A stretch of 29,487 nucleotides of DNA, taken from the IMG/VR virus record IMGVR_UViG_3300005264_000060, positions 1-29,487 of that record. One strand, given 5' to 3'. The position numbers and the translations under genes were made by a program. The notes beneath the pieces are model-generated. The model had not been told where the DNA came from and searched no databases. It worked only from the letters and a program-made list of their open reading frames with translations. Numbering within the stretch: the stretch's first letter is position 1; every line of letters begins with the position of its first letter. The stretch comes from a virus. Shown piece by piece: positions 1 to 8,015 of this stretch.

Positions 1-19
1 ATTATATACTAATTTAATA

Positions 20-196
20 TTATTTCAAGTATTTTTTTATTATATTTCTTTTATAATTCCTTGTAAGTCTTTTTGATAATAATTTGACACTGAGAAATGA
101 TGTTGAAATAAAATTAAAATTTCTAATATCATCATCACTACCATACTTTTCAATTAAATTTTTTAACTTATTAATTTCTATAGAAGTTATAGACAT
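20..196 (-). CDS. Small basic protein of unknown function (58 aa)
   Basis: This 58-residue frame begins MSITSIEINKLKN and ends in the lysine-rich stretch RNIIKKYLK. Its ATG lies 10 bases inside the end of the upstream RNA ligase gene, so the two are probably translationally coupled; no separate promoter is visible. The protein is rich in Lys, Asn and Ile, has no transmembrane segment, signal peptide or cysteine motif, and I do not recognise its family. Downstream of its stop only 19 bases remain in the window. Support is the intact frame, the phage-typical overlap and the absence of any competing frame. Function unknown. Confidence 0.6.
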   Translation of the reverse strand: MSITSIEINKLKNLIEKYGSDDDIRNFNFISTSFLSVKLLSKRLTRNYKRNIIKKYLK

Positions 197-1110
197 TTAT
201 TCAACCATTTTACTACTATTTTACTAAAATTAAAAATATCTTTATCTTGTTTTTTAGATAAATTAATAGTTTTATATTCAGGATAATCTTTAATAAAATC
301 TTTTCTTACATCAATAAAATATTCTTTAATATAATTTCCAATTTGTTTTGGAAATTCAATAAGTCCCATTTTACTAAATAAATTATTAAGTCTTGCTTCA
401 GTAACATAATTAAGTACCAATGGTCTCCATGATTCAACTATTGGGTCAGTTTTTTTGGGTATTTTATTTCTTTTTTCAGAATTTTCTTTGAACTTTTTAG
501 ATTTCTTTTTTAAAATAAATCTATCATGCCCAAAAAATAATTCTTTTGAACTTGGTCTACCAATAATACCTTCTGCAATATTACCTGATTTATTAAGAAT
601 TTTTGAAATAAGAGTTTCTACTTCAAAATTTATAAATTCTTCAAAAGTTACATTTCTCTTAATAACAGGTACCACAGGTAAATTAAAATCTATCATAAGA
701 TTTTCAAAAAACTCAAAATCTTTATATACTGATCCTATTTTAATATCAAAAAAATTAATTAGTTTTTCATTTTGATATTTAACACCTTTATTAACCCCTT
801 TACCAAACAATTCACCATATAATCTTACTGGATAATTTGCGTTTTTTGTAAAATTTATTATATCATCAAGATTAAGTTTTTTAACGGCATCTTGCCAATT
901 ATAAAAATTTTCATCAGAACTAAGTATACGTTTCCTTGTACAAAATTCAACTGTACCGTCAATGTCAATAGCAATTTGAAAATTAGCACCATGAAGTTTT
1001 TCTAGAATAATAAAAGATATTTTATCCAAATCATCAAATTTTTTTTTAAATTTTTTAATAAATTTTTGTCTATAAGAATTTTCAATATCATAATATTTGT
1101 TAAATTCCAT
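187..1110 (-). CDS. rnlB: T4 Rnl2-like RNA ligase (double-strand nick-sealing type)
   Basis: ATP-dependent RNA ligase of the covalent nucleotidyltransferase superfamily, closest in motif layout to T4 RNA ligase 2, which seals nicks in duplex RNA through a lysyl-AMP intermediate. Motif I is EKLHGANF (residues 37-44, nucleophile Lys38), matching the EK-hG-N pattern of Rnl2. Motif III is YGELFGKG (98-105), motif IV EGIIGRP (180-186) and motif V LKKKS (200-204). The length, 307 aa, is slightly under that of T4 Rnl2 (about 334). The C-terminal third is the likely Rnl2-specific domain. It starts its own unit behind a TTGACA-type promoter and overlaps the next small ORF by 10 bases. It is the first of two RNA ligases in the window; the other is Rnl1-like, as in T4, which also has both. 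A kinetoplastid-type editing ligase relationship is the only realistic alternative. Confidence 0.9.
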   Translation of the reverse strand: MEFNKYYDIENSYRQKFIKKFKKKFDDLDKISFIILEKLHGANFQIAIDIDGTVEFCTRKRILSSDENFYNWQDAVKKLNLDDIINFTKNANYPVRLYGELFGKGVNKGVKYQNEKLINFFDIKIGSVYKDFEFFENLMIDFNLPVVPVIKRNVTFEEFINFEVETLISKILNKSGNIAEGIIGRPSSKELFFGHDRFILKKKSKKFKENSEKRNKIPKKTDPIVESWRPLVLNYVTEARLNNLFSKMGLIEFPKQIGNYIKEYFIDVRKDFIKDYPEYKTINLSKKQDKDIFNFSKIVVKWLNKCL

Positions 1111-1142
1111 AAATAACCTCTTTTTTAAATGATTAATGATTA

Positions 1143-1171
1143 ATATTAAATAAAATAATATTATATGTCAA
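1143..1171 (-). promoter_or_regulatory. Sigma70-like promoter for the Rnl2-type ligase
   Basis: On the minus strand a TTGACA -35 (1166-1171) is followed after 17 bases by TAATAT (1143-1148). The -35 sits directly beyond the stop codon of the M15 peptidase gene. A 13-bp inverted repeat ATTAATGATTAAT (1132-1144) lies around the expected start point. The -10 is only a 4/6 match, so the call is tentative. Confidence 0.45.
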
Positions 1172-1172
1172 G

Positions 1173-1676
1173 TTAAAATTTATTACCATAAATATTTTTT
1201 ATTTCTTCATAAGTCATTTTTTTATAATTATGATTTTTATCTTTTAATTTCAATTGTTTATTATTGGCACCTTTTCTATACGTTACATGTATCCATCCAT
1301 GAGGAAAATATTCCGCAATAAGTTCTCTAAATTCACAATTATTATATATCCAATCTAAAATAGACCACAATGAAATTGTTGAATCATATGGTTCGATGTC
1401 TGCTGATTCACCTTTTGCATGATTTGAATATTTTGAACTACCGATGGCTTCACATAATTCTACACTTCTAAAACCTGATGTAATTCTAATACTCCCAAAC
1501 TTGTCTCTAACTGGTTGTAATATATTATTAGTTAAAATTTCAATATTTTTCCATTGATCTGGTGTTGGTATATTTTTTATATTAAGTCTTTGTGCCACAT
1601 TTGATTTAATAAATTCACCATATTCAAAATTAGAATCCATAGTTTTTATAATTTGTATCTTATCAGTTAATTTCAT
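1173..1676 (-). CDS. M15-family zinc peptidase (D-Ala-D-Ala carboxypeptidase/endolysin-like)
   Basis: Predicted peptidoglycan cross-bridge hydrolase of the M15 (Hedgehog/DD-peptidase fold) family. The zinc-binding signature SNHAKGESADI (residues 84-94) supplies His86 and Asp93, and GWIHVTY (127-133) supplies the third ligand His130. The preceding ITSGFRS (65-71) is the usual strand-and-turn of phage M15 enzymes. At 167 aa it is a single catalytic domain without a cell-wall-binding module, and no signal peptide is present, so release would need a holin or similar. The ATG follows an AAGGTG sequence. It lies 9 bases after the metallophosphoesterase. It may serve as the endolysin, alongside the membrane-anchored transglycosylase at 24416-25054, or act in peptidoglycan remodelling; the sequence does not decide this. 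Confidence 0.85.
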   Translation of the reverse strand: MKLTDKIQIIKTMDSNFEYGEFIKSNVAQRLNIKNIPTPDQWKNIEILTNNILQPVRDKFGSIRITSGFRSVELCEAIGSSKYSNHAKGESADIEPYDSTISLWSILDWIYNNCEFRELIAEYFPHGWIHVTYRKGANNKQLKLKDKNHNYKKMTYEEIKNIYGNKF

Positions 1677-1685
1677 TTATTCACC

Positions 1686-2444
1686 TTATATATTTATTAT
1701 TAATTTATTATTAAAATCTTTAACCTGATCATGTTTAAAATAACCAAATCCGTTTTCGATAAACAATGTTTCAAATTTTTCAAATTTCTTAAATTGATGA
1801 TAATGTCCAGATACCCAAACATCTGGCTTAAACATTTGAATTATATCTGACCAATCATTAGCAAAAAATGAATTTAAATTACTACCCAAATATTTTGATG
1901 GTATAAAATCTAATAATGGAGAATTATGTGTTACACAAATAATTTTTTTATCTTGGAACTTTTTAAATGACATTTTAAAAAATTCTTTTGATATATTATT
2001 CCATGTCATACTTTTATATTTATTTTGTGATAAATCTTTTATTAATACAAAATCATTCATCATTTTAGCACCAAGACTATTAAATTTATCGTTCCATCCA
2101 CAAGCACCAATAATAACAGTCTTATCATCAATAAATATATAATCATTTTCGAGAAAAGTAATATTATTATATTTCTCTGATTTTTTCATTAATAAATTTT
2201 CCATTTTTTCTTTATTAGAATAATAATACTCATGATTTCCCGGTATAAAAATAACTTTTGTATTATTGAAAATATTAGATATACAATCCATCTGTATATC
2301 CAAATATGTAATATTAAAAGTATCACCAGCAAGAAGAAGAATATCAGCATTAGTTTTAAGAGTTTTTAAAAATTTTCTTATTTCATATAAATCACTCCCA
2401 AAAAATTCAAGATGTAAATCACTTGCTATTTGAACAGTAGACAT
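1686..2444 (-). CDS. Calcineurin-like metallophosphoesterase
   Basis: A 252-aa metallophosphoesterase with the full set of di-metal motifs: D9-L-H11 (SDLHLEF), GD with Asp41 (LLLAGDTF), GNHE (69-72), His173 (CVTHNSP) and GHYH (213-216). The family hydrolyses phosphomonoesters, diesters and cyclic nucleotides. This compact single-domain form with a terminal GHxH resembles cytosolic phage and bacterial enzymes of uncertain substrate rather than SbcD/gp47, which carries extra capping domains. It heads a short leftward unit with the M15 peptidase downstream and has its own predicted promoter just upstream. Possible substrates are nucleic-acid ends or nucleotides; given the RNA-repair genes in the window, a role on RNA 3' or cyclic phosphate ends is possible but unproven. 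Confidence 0.85.
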   Translation of the reverse strand: MSTVQIASDLHLEFFGSDLYEIRKFLKTLKTNADILLLAGDTFNITYLDIQMDCISNIFNNTKVIFIPGNHEYYYSNKEKMENLLMKKSEKYNNITFLENDYIFIDDKTVIIGACGWNDKFNSLGAKMMNDFVLIKDLSQNKYKSMTWNNISKEFFKMSFKKFQDKKIICVTHNSPLLDFIPSKYLGSNLNSFFANDWSDIIQMFKPDVWVSGHYHQFKKFEKFETLFIENGFGYFKHDQVKDFNNKLIINI

Positions 2445-2473
2445 TTTATTTAAATTCCTTATTTTATTTCATA

Positions 2474-2507
2474 TATTTATAATATACGAGTTTTCATATT
2501 ATATCAA
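2474..2507 (-). promoter_or_regulatory. Overlapping sigma70-like and T4-late-like promoter motifs
   Basis: Minus strand: TTGATA (2502-2507), 17-base spacer, TATTAT (2479-2484), giving a start near 2472. Overlapping it is an exact TATAAATA (2474-2481), the T4 late-promoter octamer, about 30 bases before the metallophosphoesterase ATG. Both are well placed; in such AT-rich DNA the octamer could be chance. Confidence 0.45.
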
Positions 2508-2758
2508 GTCTTTTTTTTAATTATATCTTTTTCAGTTTTGATATTTTGATATTTTGATATTACTATATCACTTCTACCTATCAATCGTAAGAAAATATTT
2601 TTTATTAAAGTTAAAATTTTATCATCTAAAGTTGTTTTTGTTTTTTGTGCTATTTTATCTAATATATAATATATAGTTAAAAGTGTTATTTTATTAATCA
2701 TTATAAAATCTATAATAATTTTTATATAAGACATAAATAAAACATCAAAAGAAATCAT
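2504..2758 (-). CDS. Small membrane protein of unknown function (84 aa)
   Basis: The first 32 residues are strongly hydrophobic (isoleucine-rich, about one to two membrane segments), followed by a polar segment DKIAQKTKTTLDDKIL and an amphipathic lysine-rich tail. That layout, N-terminal membrane anchor plus a TKTTLDDKIL-type helix, is common among small phage membrane proteins, some annotated as holin-like, but I cannot assign a function. The start overlaps the stop of the GGCT-like gene by ATGA, so translation is probably coupled. Its 3' part contains three tandem copies of an 8-mer (TTTTGATA on the plus strand, 2536-2559), encoding YQNIK-like residues. Confidence 0.6.
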   Translation of the reverse strand: MISFDVLFMSYIKIIIDFIMINKITLLTIYYILDKIAQKTKTTLDDKILTLIKNIFLRLIGRSDIVISKYQNIKTEKDIIKKKT

Positions 2759-3138
2759 AGATTACTCCCATTTTCATATATTCCACTACTATTAATATAA
2801 CAATTATTTTCATTATAATAGTCATTTGAAATAAAATATGTAAACACATATTTATATTTGTTATGTATTTTAACCCAAATAGGTTCTCTTTTATAAAATG
2901 TTGGATGACCTTCAAGATCATCTAAATTTGTTAAAATTTCATTATTAACATTATATACTTCACCAAAAACATAAGTTCTTTTTTTATGTTTTTGATTTTT
3001 TGTTAAAAATGGTATTCCCAATTCAAGAAATAAATATTTTTCAATAGTAACAGCATTACCACAAAATTTAGAATTTTGTAATATATAATGATTACCATAT
3101 CCTTTTTTTAATGTACCATAAACAAACACACTATTCAT
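2755..3138 (-). CDS. Gamma-glutamylcyclotransferase-like (GGCT/AIG2 fold) protein
   Basis: A 127-aa protein opening with VFVYGTLKKGYGNH (residues 4-17), the nucleotide-like YGTLxxG loop of the GGCT/AIG2 family, with a conserved acid at Glu76 in LDDLEGHPTFYKR, the position of the catalytic glutamate. Family members cyclise gamma-glutamyl amines to 5-oxoproline; phage homologues are frequent and their substrates are unknown. In phages a role in removing or protecting gamma-glutamyl groups on modified amines has been considered, but nothing here proves it. It lies between the helicase gene and the small membrane protein, overlapping the latter by four bases. Confidence 0.85.
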   Translation of the reverse strand: MNSVFVYGTLKKGYGNHYILQNSKFCGNAVTIEKYLFLELGIPFLTKNQKHKKRTYVFGEVYNVNNEILTNLDDLEGHPTFYKREPIWVKIHNKYKYVFTYFISNDYYNENNCYINSSGIYENGSNL

Positions 3139-3175
3139 AACAATACAATCTCATAATTTTTTTTCTTGTTTAATA

Positions 3176-4507
3176 TCAATTTTTTGTATTCCTTGAGTCA
3201 TTTGATATATTTGCATCATCAATCCATTTTTCATATTCACTTTCACAATACATTTTTAATGATCTAGTGTCAATAAAAAATTTATTAATATCACCAACTC
3301 TACCACCTAATCTATTTTTACCTATTTTATAATGTATTTCATTTTCATAAGTAAATTTATCTTCATCATCACCAAGAAATAACATAAAATCTGCAGTTGC
3401 TGCTATACCAGCACTTTCTGCCACATAATTATGATCAACCTCTTTTAAATCAAGTCTACTACCTTCTCTATTTATTTGTGTAGCAGTGACTATTGGAATA
3501 TTAAATTCTAAACTTAATGCTCTTAAATCTTCTGATACTTTTTTGACATCAATATATGTATTACCTGTTACATATTCAGGTTTCATTAATTGAACATAAT
3601 CACAATATAAAATATCTATATTAATTTTACGCATTTTCAATTCTCTTAAATATATTCTAAAATCATTAACAGATGCATTACCTGTTGGAAATTCTTTAAT
3701 AAACAAATTTCCTGTATTCTTTTTTGATCCTAAAATTAAAATTTCTTTTATCATTTTAATTTTTAATTTTTCATTAATATACATTTTATTAATATCAATT
3801 TTACTATAAATAGAATCAAATCTTTGAGCAAATGAATCTTCTGACATTTCCATTGACATTAATACAACATTATGTCCCATTTGTACTTGTCTTGATGCTA
3901 TATTTGCCATTAATAAAGATTTTCCTTTATGGATTGGTGCACCAATAACACTGAAAGAATAGGGTATAAATCCACCATTAAGATATTCATCTAATAAAGG
4001 ATAATATGTTGGTATTATTTTTAAATTTGATTTTTCAATATTTTCAATTCTCAGTCCAAAATCATTAAAATAATTTGTACCAAGATCAATTTTTATATCT
4101 TTACATAAGGCTTCTTCTATTAATTCTCTAATTTTTGATATTGGTTGTTTTTCATCAATAATATCAACGGATTGTATTATAGCAGTTTTAATTGCTTTAT
4201 CTTTTAAATAAATATTAGTTTTTTCCAATAACCATTCATAGTTTTTTGAAGGGTTAAAATCAATAAAATTTAATTCTTCAAAAAACTTTTTAACATCATC
4301 TTTATCTTTAACAGTATTAATAATAACATCTTTTTGTGGTAATTCATTATGATTTTGTAAATTTTGTTTAATTGATTCAAATATTGATGATACACCTGGA
4401 ATATCAAAATATTCAGTTTTAAATACAGAAGTTATCATAAATGCATATTCATCATCTTGCATCATAGTTTTTATGATACATTGTTCTATAAATAAATCTT
4501 CTGTCAT
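3176..4507 (-). CDS. 41: Replicative DNA helicase, DnaB/gp41-like
   Basis: Hexameric 5'-3' replicative helicase of the DnaB/RecA-fold superfamily, the equivalent of T4 gp41, which unwinds DNA ahead of the polymerase and partners with the primase. The N-terminal domain (about 1-150) begins with a DnaB-type start. The ATPase domain has Walker A GAPIHKGKS (189-197) and Walker B DILYCDYVQLM (298-308); downstream lie QINREGSR (a DnaB-type H4/arginine region) and SAGIAATADF. The length of 443 aa is close to T4 gp41 (475). The start codon abuts the stop of the upstream gene (TAAATG) behind an AAGGTG site. Neither primase (gp61) nor UvsX, which adjoin gene 41 in some relatives, is in the window. Confidence 0.93.
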   Translation of the reverse strand: MTEDLFIEQCIIKTMMQDDEYAFMITSVFKTEYFDIPGVSSIFESIKQNLQNHNELPQKDVIINTVKDKDDVKKFFEELNFIDFNPSKNYEWLLEKTNIYLKDKAIKTAIIQSVDIIDEKQPISKIRELIEEALCKDIKIDLGTNYFNDFGLRIENIEKSNLKIIPTYYPLLDEYLNGGFIPYSFSVIGAPIHKGKSLLMANIASRQVQMGHNVVLMSMEMSEDSFAQRFDSIYSKIDINKMYINEKLKIKMIKEILILGSKKNTGNLFIKEFPTGNASVNDFRIYLRELKMRKINIDILYCDYVQLMKPEYVTGNTYIDVKKVSEDLRALSLEFNIPIVTATQINREGSRLDLKEVDHNYVAESAGIAATADFMLFLGDDEDKFTYENEIHYKIGKNRLGGRVGDINKFFIDTRSLKMYCESEYEKWIDDANISNDSRNTKN

Positions 4508-4888
4508 TTATTCACCTTTATACTTTTCACAAACAATTAATTCAACTTTTGATGATTGTTTACAATCAAGTTCACATTTTTGACAAATAGCATTTATATA
4601 TTTCCACCAATATTTTTTGGTTTCTTTATTACTATTATCAGATGGTAATTCATTTATAAATAATAATTTTTTAATACCCATTAACGATAAATAATCTTTT
4701 ACTTCTTTTTTTGTTAATTTTAATCCAAATAATTTATGTTTATCATCAAAATTTAAATATAAATCAATATTTTTAATATCTTCAATTTTTTTAACATTTT
4801 TTAATGGTAAAAATTTTGGTTTTGTTTTATGAAATATAAAGTCTCCTTCAAATACTTTATTACCTTTCATTATAACAATAGATTTCAT
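4508..4888 (-). CDS. Unknown protein with C-terminal cysteine cluster (126 aa)
   Basis: I do not recognise this 126-aa protein. Its N-terminal part is lysine-rich and mixed alpha/beta in appearance; the C-terminal quarter carries CQKCELDCKQSSKVELIVC, four cysteines that could bind one zinc ion. It is translationally coupled to its neighbours: the start overlaps the previous gene by ATGA, and the stop abuts the helicase start. The position immediately before the helicase in one operon suggests a replication-related accessory role, for example a loader or a regulator, but no motif supports a specific function. Confidence 0.7.
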   Translation of the reverse strand: MKSIVIMKGNKVFEGDFIFHKTKPKFLPLKNVKKIEDIKNIDLYLNFDDKHKLFGLKLTKKEVKDYLSLMGIKKLLFINELPSDNSNKETKKYWWKYINAICQKCELDCKQSSKVELIVCEKYKGE

Positions 4889-5109
4889 ATAATCTCCTTT
4901 AAATACAATTCTTTAGCAATATTATCCATAAGTATATCTAAATTTGTAATATTTGTCAATTCAGTTTCATTCATTATATTATAATGATAATATAACTTTC
5001 CTTTTGTAAAACCAATTCCATATAATGATATTATCAATCCATTAAATTCAGTATCAAATAATTTTAATACATATAAGTCATCATCATGTTCAAGTATTTT
5101 AAATTCCAT
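4885..5109 (-). CDS. Unknown small protein (74 aa), first gene of the helicase operon
   Basis: A short acidic protein beginning MEFKILEHDDDLYVLKLFD, with predicted beta-strand character and no recognised family. It is the first gene of the leftward helicase unit, downstream of a TTGATT/TATACT promoter and with AAAGGAA upstream of the ATG. Its end contains AAGGAG, serving as the ribosome binding site for the next gene, whose ATG overlaps its TGA. Function unknown. Confidence 0.65.
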   Translation of the reverse strand: MEFKILEHDDDLYVLKLFDTEFNGLIISLYGIGFTKGKLYYHYNIMNETELTNITNLDILMDNIAKELYLKEII

Positions 5110-5140
5110 TTCAGATCAGTTCCTTTCTATTTTTTTTTAT

Positions 5141-5169
5141 AGTATACATTATTTAATAAAAAAAATCAA
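5141..5169 (-). promoter_or_regulatory. Sigma70-like promoter, leftward helicase operon
   Basis: Minus strand TTGATT (5164-5169), 17-base spacer, TATACT (5141-5146). The predicted start is about 25 bases before the ATG at 5109. It shares the 119-bp intergenic region with the rightward uvsY promoter. Confidence 0.6.
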
Positions 5170-5170
5170 C

Positions 5171-5207
5171 TTTACATTATCAATACAGTATGTTATCATT
5201 ATAAATA
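5171..5207 (+). promoter_or_regulatory. Rightward uvsY-uvsW promoter: sigma70-like plus TATAAATA late motif
   Basis: Plus strand TTTACA (5171-5176), 17-base spacer, TATCAT (5194-5199), immediately followed by an exact T4-late octamer TATAAATA (5200-5207) 21 bases before the uvsY ATG. In T4, uvsW is a late gene and uvsY has middle and late expression, so a dual promoter fits established biology. An AAGGAG site precedes the ATG. Confidence 0.6.
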
Positions 5208-5228
5208 CATATATTCAAGGAGAAATAA

Positions 5229-5678
5229 ATGACAACATTAGACGAAAAATTGTTATTAAAAATTCAAAATGATATTGATGAAAATGATATTTTATTAAAA
5301 TTATATCAAGATTATAAAATTAATGATTTACTCAAATTTAATGAATTTAATTTTTCAGAAAAAGTAAAAGATCAACCTTTTATTTCTGAACAATTTAGAT
5401 TATTATACCTTAAAGAAAAACATAATTTATTAAAAATAACTGATATATTTGAAAAAACTCAAGGTAAATTATATGATCACTATAAATTTGAATCTGAAAA
5501 ACCATTAACAAAAATAGAAATAGAAAAATATTATTTACCAAAAGATAAAGATTTAGGTGCTATTAAAAAACTAATATTAAAACAAGAACTTAGAACAGAT
5601 TTCTTTGAATCAGTTTGGAAAGCATTAGATCAACTAGCATGGAAAATGAAAATGTTCTATCAAGCGGAGAATAATTAA
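5229..5678 (+). CDS. uvsY: UvsY-like recombination mediator
   Basis: A 149-aa charged, largely alpha-helical protein directly upstream of uvsW, the T4 arrangement. T4 UvsY (137 aa) forms a ring that helps load the UvsX recombinase on gp32-coated single-stranded DNA. The N-terminal half is helical with a basic central segment (LYLKEKHNLLK), and the C-terminal helix FFESVWKALDQLAWKMKMFYQ resembles the final helix of UvsY, which ends with a similar IKHM-F-A pattern. Sequence similarity is weak by eye, so the call depends on order, size and this C-terminus. Its stop overlaps the uvsW start (TAATG), indicating coupling. Confidence 0.7.
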   Translation: MTTLDEKLLLKIQNDIDENDILLKLYQDYKINDLLKFNEFNFSEKVKDQPFISEQFRLLYLKEKHNLLKITDIFEKTQGKLYDHYKFESEKPLTKIEIEKYYLPKDKDLGAIKKLILKQELRTDFFESVWKALDQLAWKMKMFYQAENN

Positions 5679-7108
5679 TGTCAGATGATGTTCATTTAAA
5701 ATTAGTTGGAAAAAAAATAGTAATAGATAGTGATAATTTCAGATATTTAAATGATATTGCAAACCATTTCTCTTATTATGTTAAAAATTATAGATTTATG
5801 CCTCGTTTTATGTCTGGTTCATGGAATGGTAAGACATCTTTATTTAATAAGTCATCAAGAAAACTACCATTTGGTCTATTAGATGATCTTATAAAATTTA
5901 CATTAACTAAATACGATGATTTAAATTTGACAGTCAATGATAACATTAAAGAATTATTTTGTCCACCTAAACGTGAACCTATATATGATTTATTATATTA
6001 TCCTTATTGGTACCAAGAAGAAGTAATAGAAAGTGCTTTAAAACATAGTAAAGGTATTTTTCGGATGCCAACTGCAAGTGGAAAAAGTTTGTCGATCACC
6101 TATATTATTAAGACATTATTACCATTTAGTAATAAACAAATGATAATTGTACCAAATTTAGGACTTATTAAACAATTTTATGATGATTTAATTGAATATG
6201 GAATGTCTGAAAATCTTCTTGGTAAAGTTAATTCTACACATAAACAATTTGATAAACCTATTGTAATATCGACATGGCAAAGTCTCAAAAATAATCAACA
6301 TGAAGTACCAAAATTTGATACTGTTATAGTTGATGAGGTTCATGGTGCAAAAGGTAAAGTTTTAAAAAACATAATAAAACAATCTACTGCCCAATATATA
6401 TTTGGATTTACAGGTACAATACCTGATCACCCACTTGAAGAACAAGAAGTTAAATCATATATAGGACCAATTCTTAAAGAATATTCCAATAAAGAAATTG
6501 CCGATGGTGGTTATATATCCAAAGGTAATATTAATGTTGTTAATATTAAATATAAACAAAAATTTTCAAAAGATTATAATATTATGATAGAAGAAACATT
6601 TAATCATCCACTTAGATTAAATGTTATTAGATCAATTATTAATAATGCAGACGGTTCTATATTATTACTTGTTGGAAAAGTTGAAAAAGAAGGTGATGTT
6701 TTAAAAGAAATGCTTGAAAATTATCTTAAAGGAAAAACTATTAAATTTTTATCAGGTAGAGATGATGCTAACACACGTGCTAAATGGCAAAAAAAAGTTC
6801 ATGATAAAAAAAATATTGTATTAATCGCCACATATGGGATATTTCAAGCTGGTATTAATATAAAATCACTTAAACACTTAATTCTTGTTAGTTCGTTCAA
6901 AAGTAATATAAGGGTATTACAAAGTGTAGGCAGGGCTCTCAGAATGTATTTTAATAAAGAAGATTCAGGTGCATTTATATGGGATTTAGTCGATGACACC
7001 AAAATTATTAAAAGACATGGTAAACAAAGAATGAATTTTTATGAAAGGGAATCTTTTAATATTAATGAATTTGATGTCATCGAAGGTAAAACAATTAAGA
7101 TTTCTTAG
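5678..7108 (+). CDS. uvsW: UvsW-like superfamily 2 DNA/RNA helicase
   Basis: SF2 helicase matching T4 UvsW, which unwinds R-loops and branched recombination intermediates and helps switch replication from origins to recombination. An N-terminal domain of about 105 residues precedes the motor. Motif I is PTASGKS (131-137), motif II DEVH (219-222), motif III FTGT (244-247), and motif VI QSVGRALR (415-422). The 476-aa length is shorter than T4 UvsW plus UvsW.1 (587), the missing part being C-terminal. It is the last gene of a two-gene rightward unit, and its 3' end overlaps the convergent gene at 7095-7451 by 14 bases, with no terminator visible. Confidence 0.93.
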   Translation: MSDDVHLKLVGKKIVIDSDNFRYLNDIANHFSYYVKNYRFMPRFMSGSWNGKTSLFNKSSRKLPFGLLDDLIKFTLTKYDDLNLTVNDNIKELFCPPKREPIYDLLYYPYWYQEEVIESALKHSKGIFRMPTASGKSLSITYIIKTLLPFSNKQMIIVPNLGLIKQFYDDLIEYGMSENLLGKVNSTHKQFDKPIVISTWQSLKNNQHEVPKFDTVIVDEVHGAKGKVLKNIIKQSTAQYIFGFTGTIPDHPLEEQEVKSYIGPILKEYSNKEIADGGYISKGNINVVNIKYKQKFSKDYNIMIEETFNHPLRLNVIRSIINNADGSILLLVGKVEKEGDVLKEMLENYLKGKTIKFLSGRDDANTRAKWQKKVHDKKNIVLIATYGIFQAGINIKSLKHLILVSSFKSNIRVLQSVGRALRMYFNKEDSGAFIWDLVDDTKIIKRHGKQRMNFYERESFNINEFDVIEGKTIKIS

Positions 7109-7451
7109 ACATATTTTTTGCTTTTATTTTTGCTTTTTCAAATGCTTCTTTTTTTACTGATTCAATTTCTTCTTGAATTTTTTTTAATGATTCTACTGCA
7201 CTTTTCTTTTTTGATTTACCATAAATATCAAAAAAACATTCACCTACTACTTTATTAAATGATTCTTTATCAACACCATCAGGATAATCAAATTCTAATT
7301 CAACTTCTTCTTTTGTATCATCAGTAAATTCAACTGGTAATTTAATATGAACATATTTACCCTTAAATTCACCCATTAAAATTTTAAAATTTAACATATT
7401 ATTATTTTTAATTAATAATTGATATTGTTTTTGCTCTTGTTCTTTTAACAT
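7095..7451 (-). CDS. Unknown charged protein (118 aa), last gene of leftward replication operon
   Basis: The protein starts with MLKEQEQKQYQLL at an ATG preceded by AAGGAGATAAT, so the first methionine rather than the internal one is chosen. Residues 19-60 look beta-stranded (FKILMGEFKGKYVHIKLPVEF), and the C-terminal 45 residues are a lysine/glutamate-rich helix, probably coiled coil. I recognise no family. It is convergent with uvsW and overlaps its last 14 bases. Its location at the end of the clamp operon hints at a DNA-metabolism role only by association. Confidence 0.65.
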   Translation of the reverse strand: MLKEQEQKQYQLLIKNNNMLNFKILMGEFKGKYVHIKLPVEFTDDTKEEVELEFDYPDGVDKESFNKVVGECFFDIYGKSKKKSAVESLKKIQEEIESVKKEAFEKAKIKAKNMSKKS

Positions 7452-7460
7452 ATTATCTCC

Positions 7461-8015
7461 TTATATTTCTGCTATTATTTTTTTCTTCCACAATTTTTTT
7501 AATTCATTAAAAAAATCTATTTGTAATATATCAGTTTTATCAAGAAAAATTTTATATAGAGCACCTGTTTGTGTATTACCATATTCTTGTAATTCTACAT
7601 GTGCAGATATGATATTATCAGCAAAATTATTAGCTAAGTAGTTTCTAACAGATATATTATTTGGTATATCAAACATTTTATTTGTTTTTTTATTTAATAA
7701 AATTTCTCTATGTTGTAATCTTTTTTTAATAATATTTTTTAATTGTATCCATTTCATTCCTTCTTTAGACATACCACTACTTATACCTATTAAAATATCA
7801 CCATTAAAATATATATCATCAGAATTAAACATAGTATTTTTATCATCAGATTTAAAAAATTTTATATCATATTCAGGATAAAAACAAAGAGTAAAATATA
7901 ATACTGATTGATCATGATCAAAATAATTATCATGATCATTAAAAAATTTTAATACATTTTTAATACCACTATCAACTATCTTTATTGATTTATTCTCATA
8001 TTTATCTGTTTTCAT
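7461..8015 (-). CDS. Unknown protein in the clamp operon (184 aa)
   Basis: A 184-aa soluble protein with no motif I can name. It has a hydrophobic mixed core (DQSVLYFTLCFYPEYDIKF, DILIGISSGMSKEG) and a Lys-rich C-terminus (FFNELKKLWKKKIIAEI). The ATG lies inside the last codons of the upstream small gene (14-base overlap), which implies coupled translation. Nine bases separate it from the next gene. Although clamp-loader and translational-repressor genes lie here in T4, it does not match gp62 (found at 10052-10396) or RegA in length or sequence. Confidence 0.65.
   Translation of the reverse strand: MKTDKYENKSIKIVDSGIKNVLKFFNDHDNYFDHDQSVLYFTLCFYPEYDIKFFKSDDKNTMFNSDDIYFNGDILIGISSGMSKEGMKWIQLKNIIKKRLQHREILLNKKTNKMFDIPNNISVRNYLANNFADNIISAHVELQEYGNTQTGALYKIFLDKTDILQIDFFNELKKLWKKKIIAEI

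Noticed and set aside
455-775. 106-codon rightward ORF
   Set aside because: Lies entirely opposite the Rnl2-type ligase, has no ribosome binding site and no family resemblance; a shadow frame.
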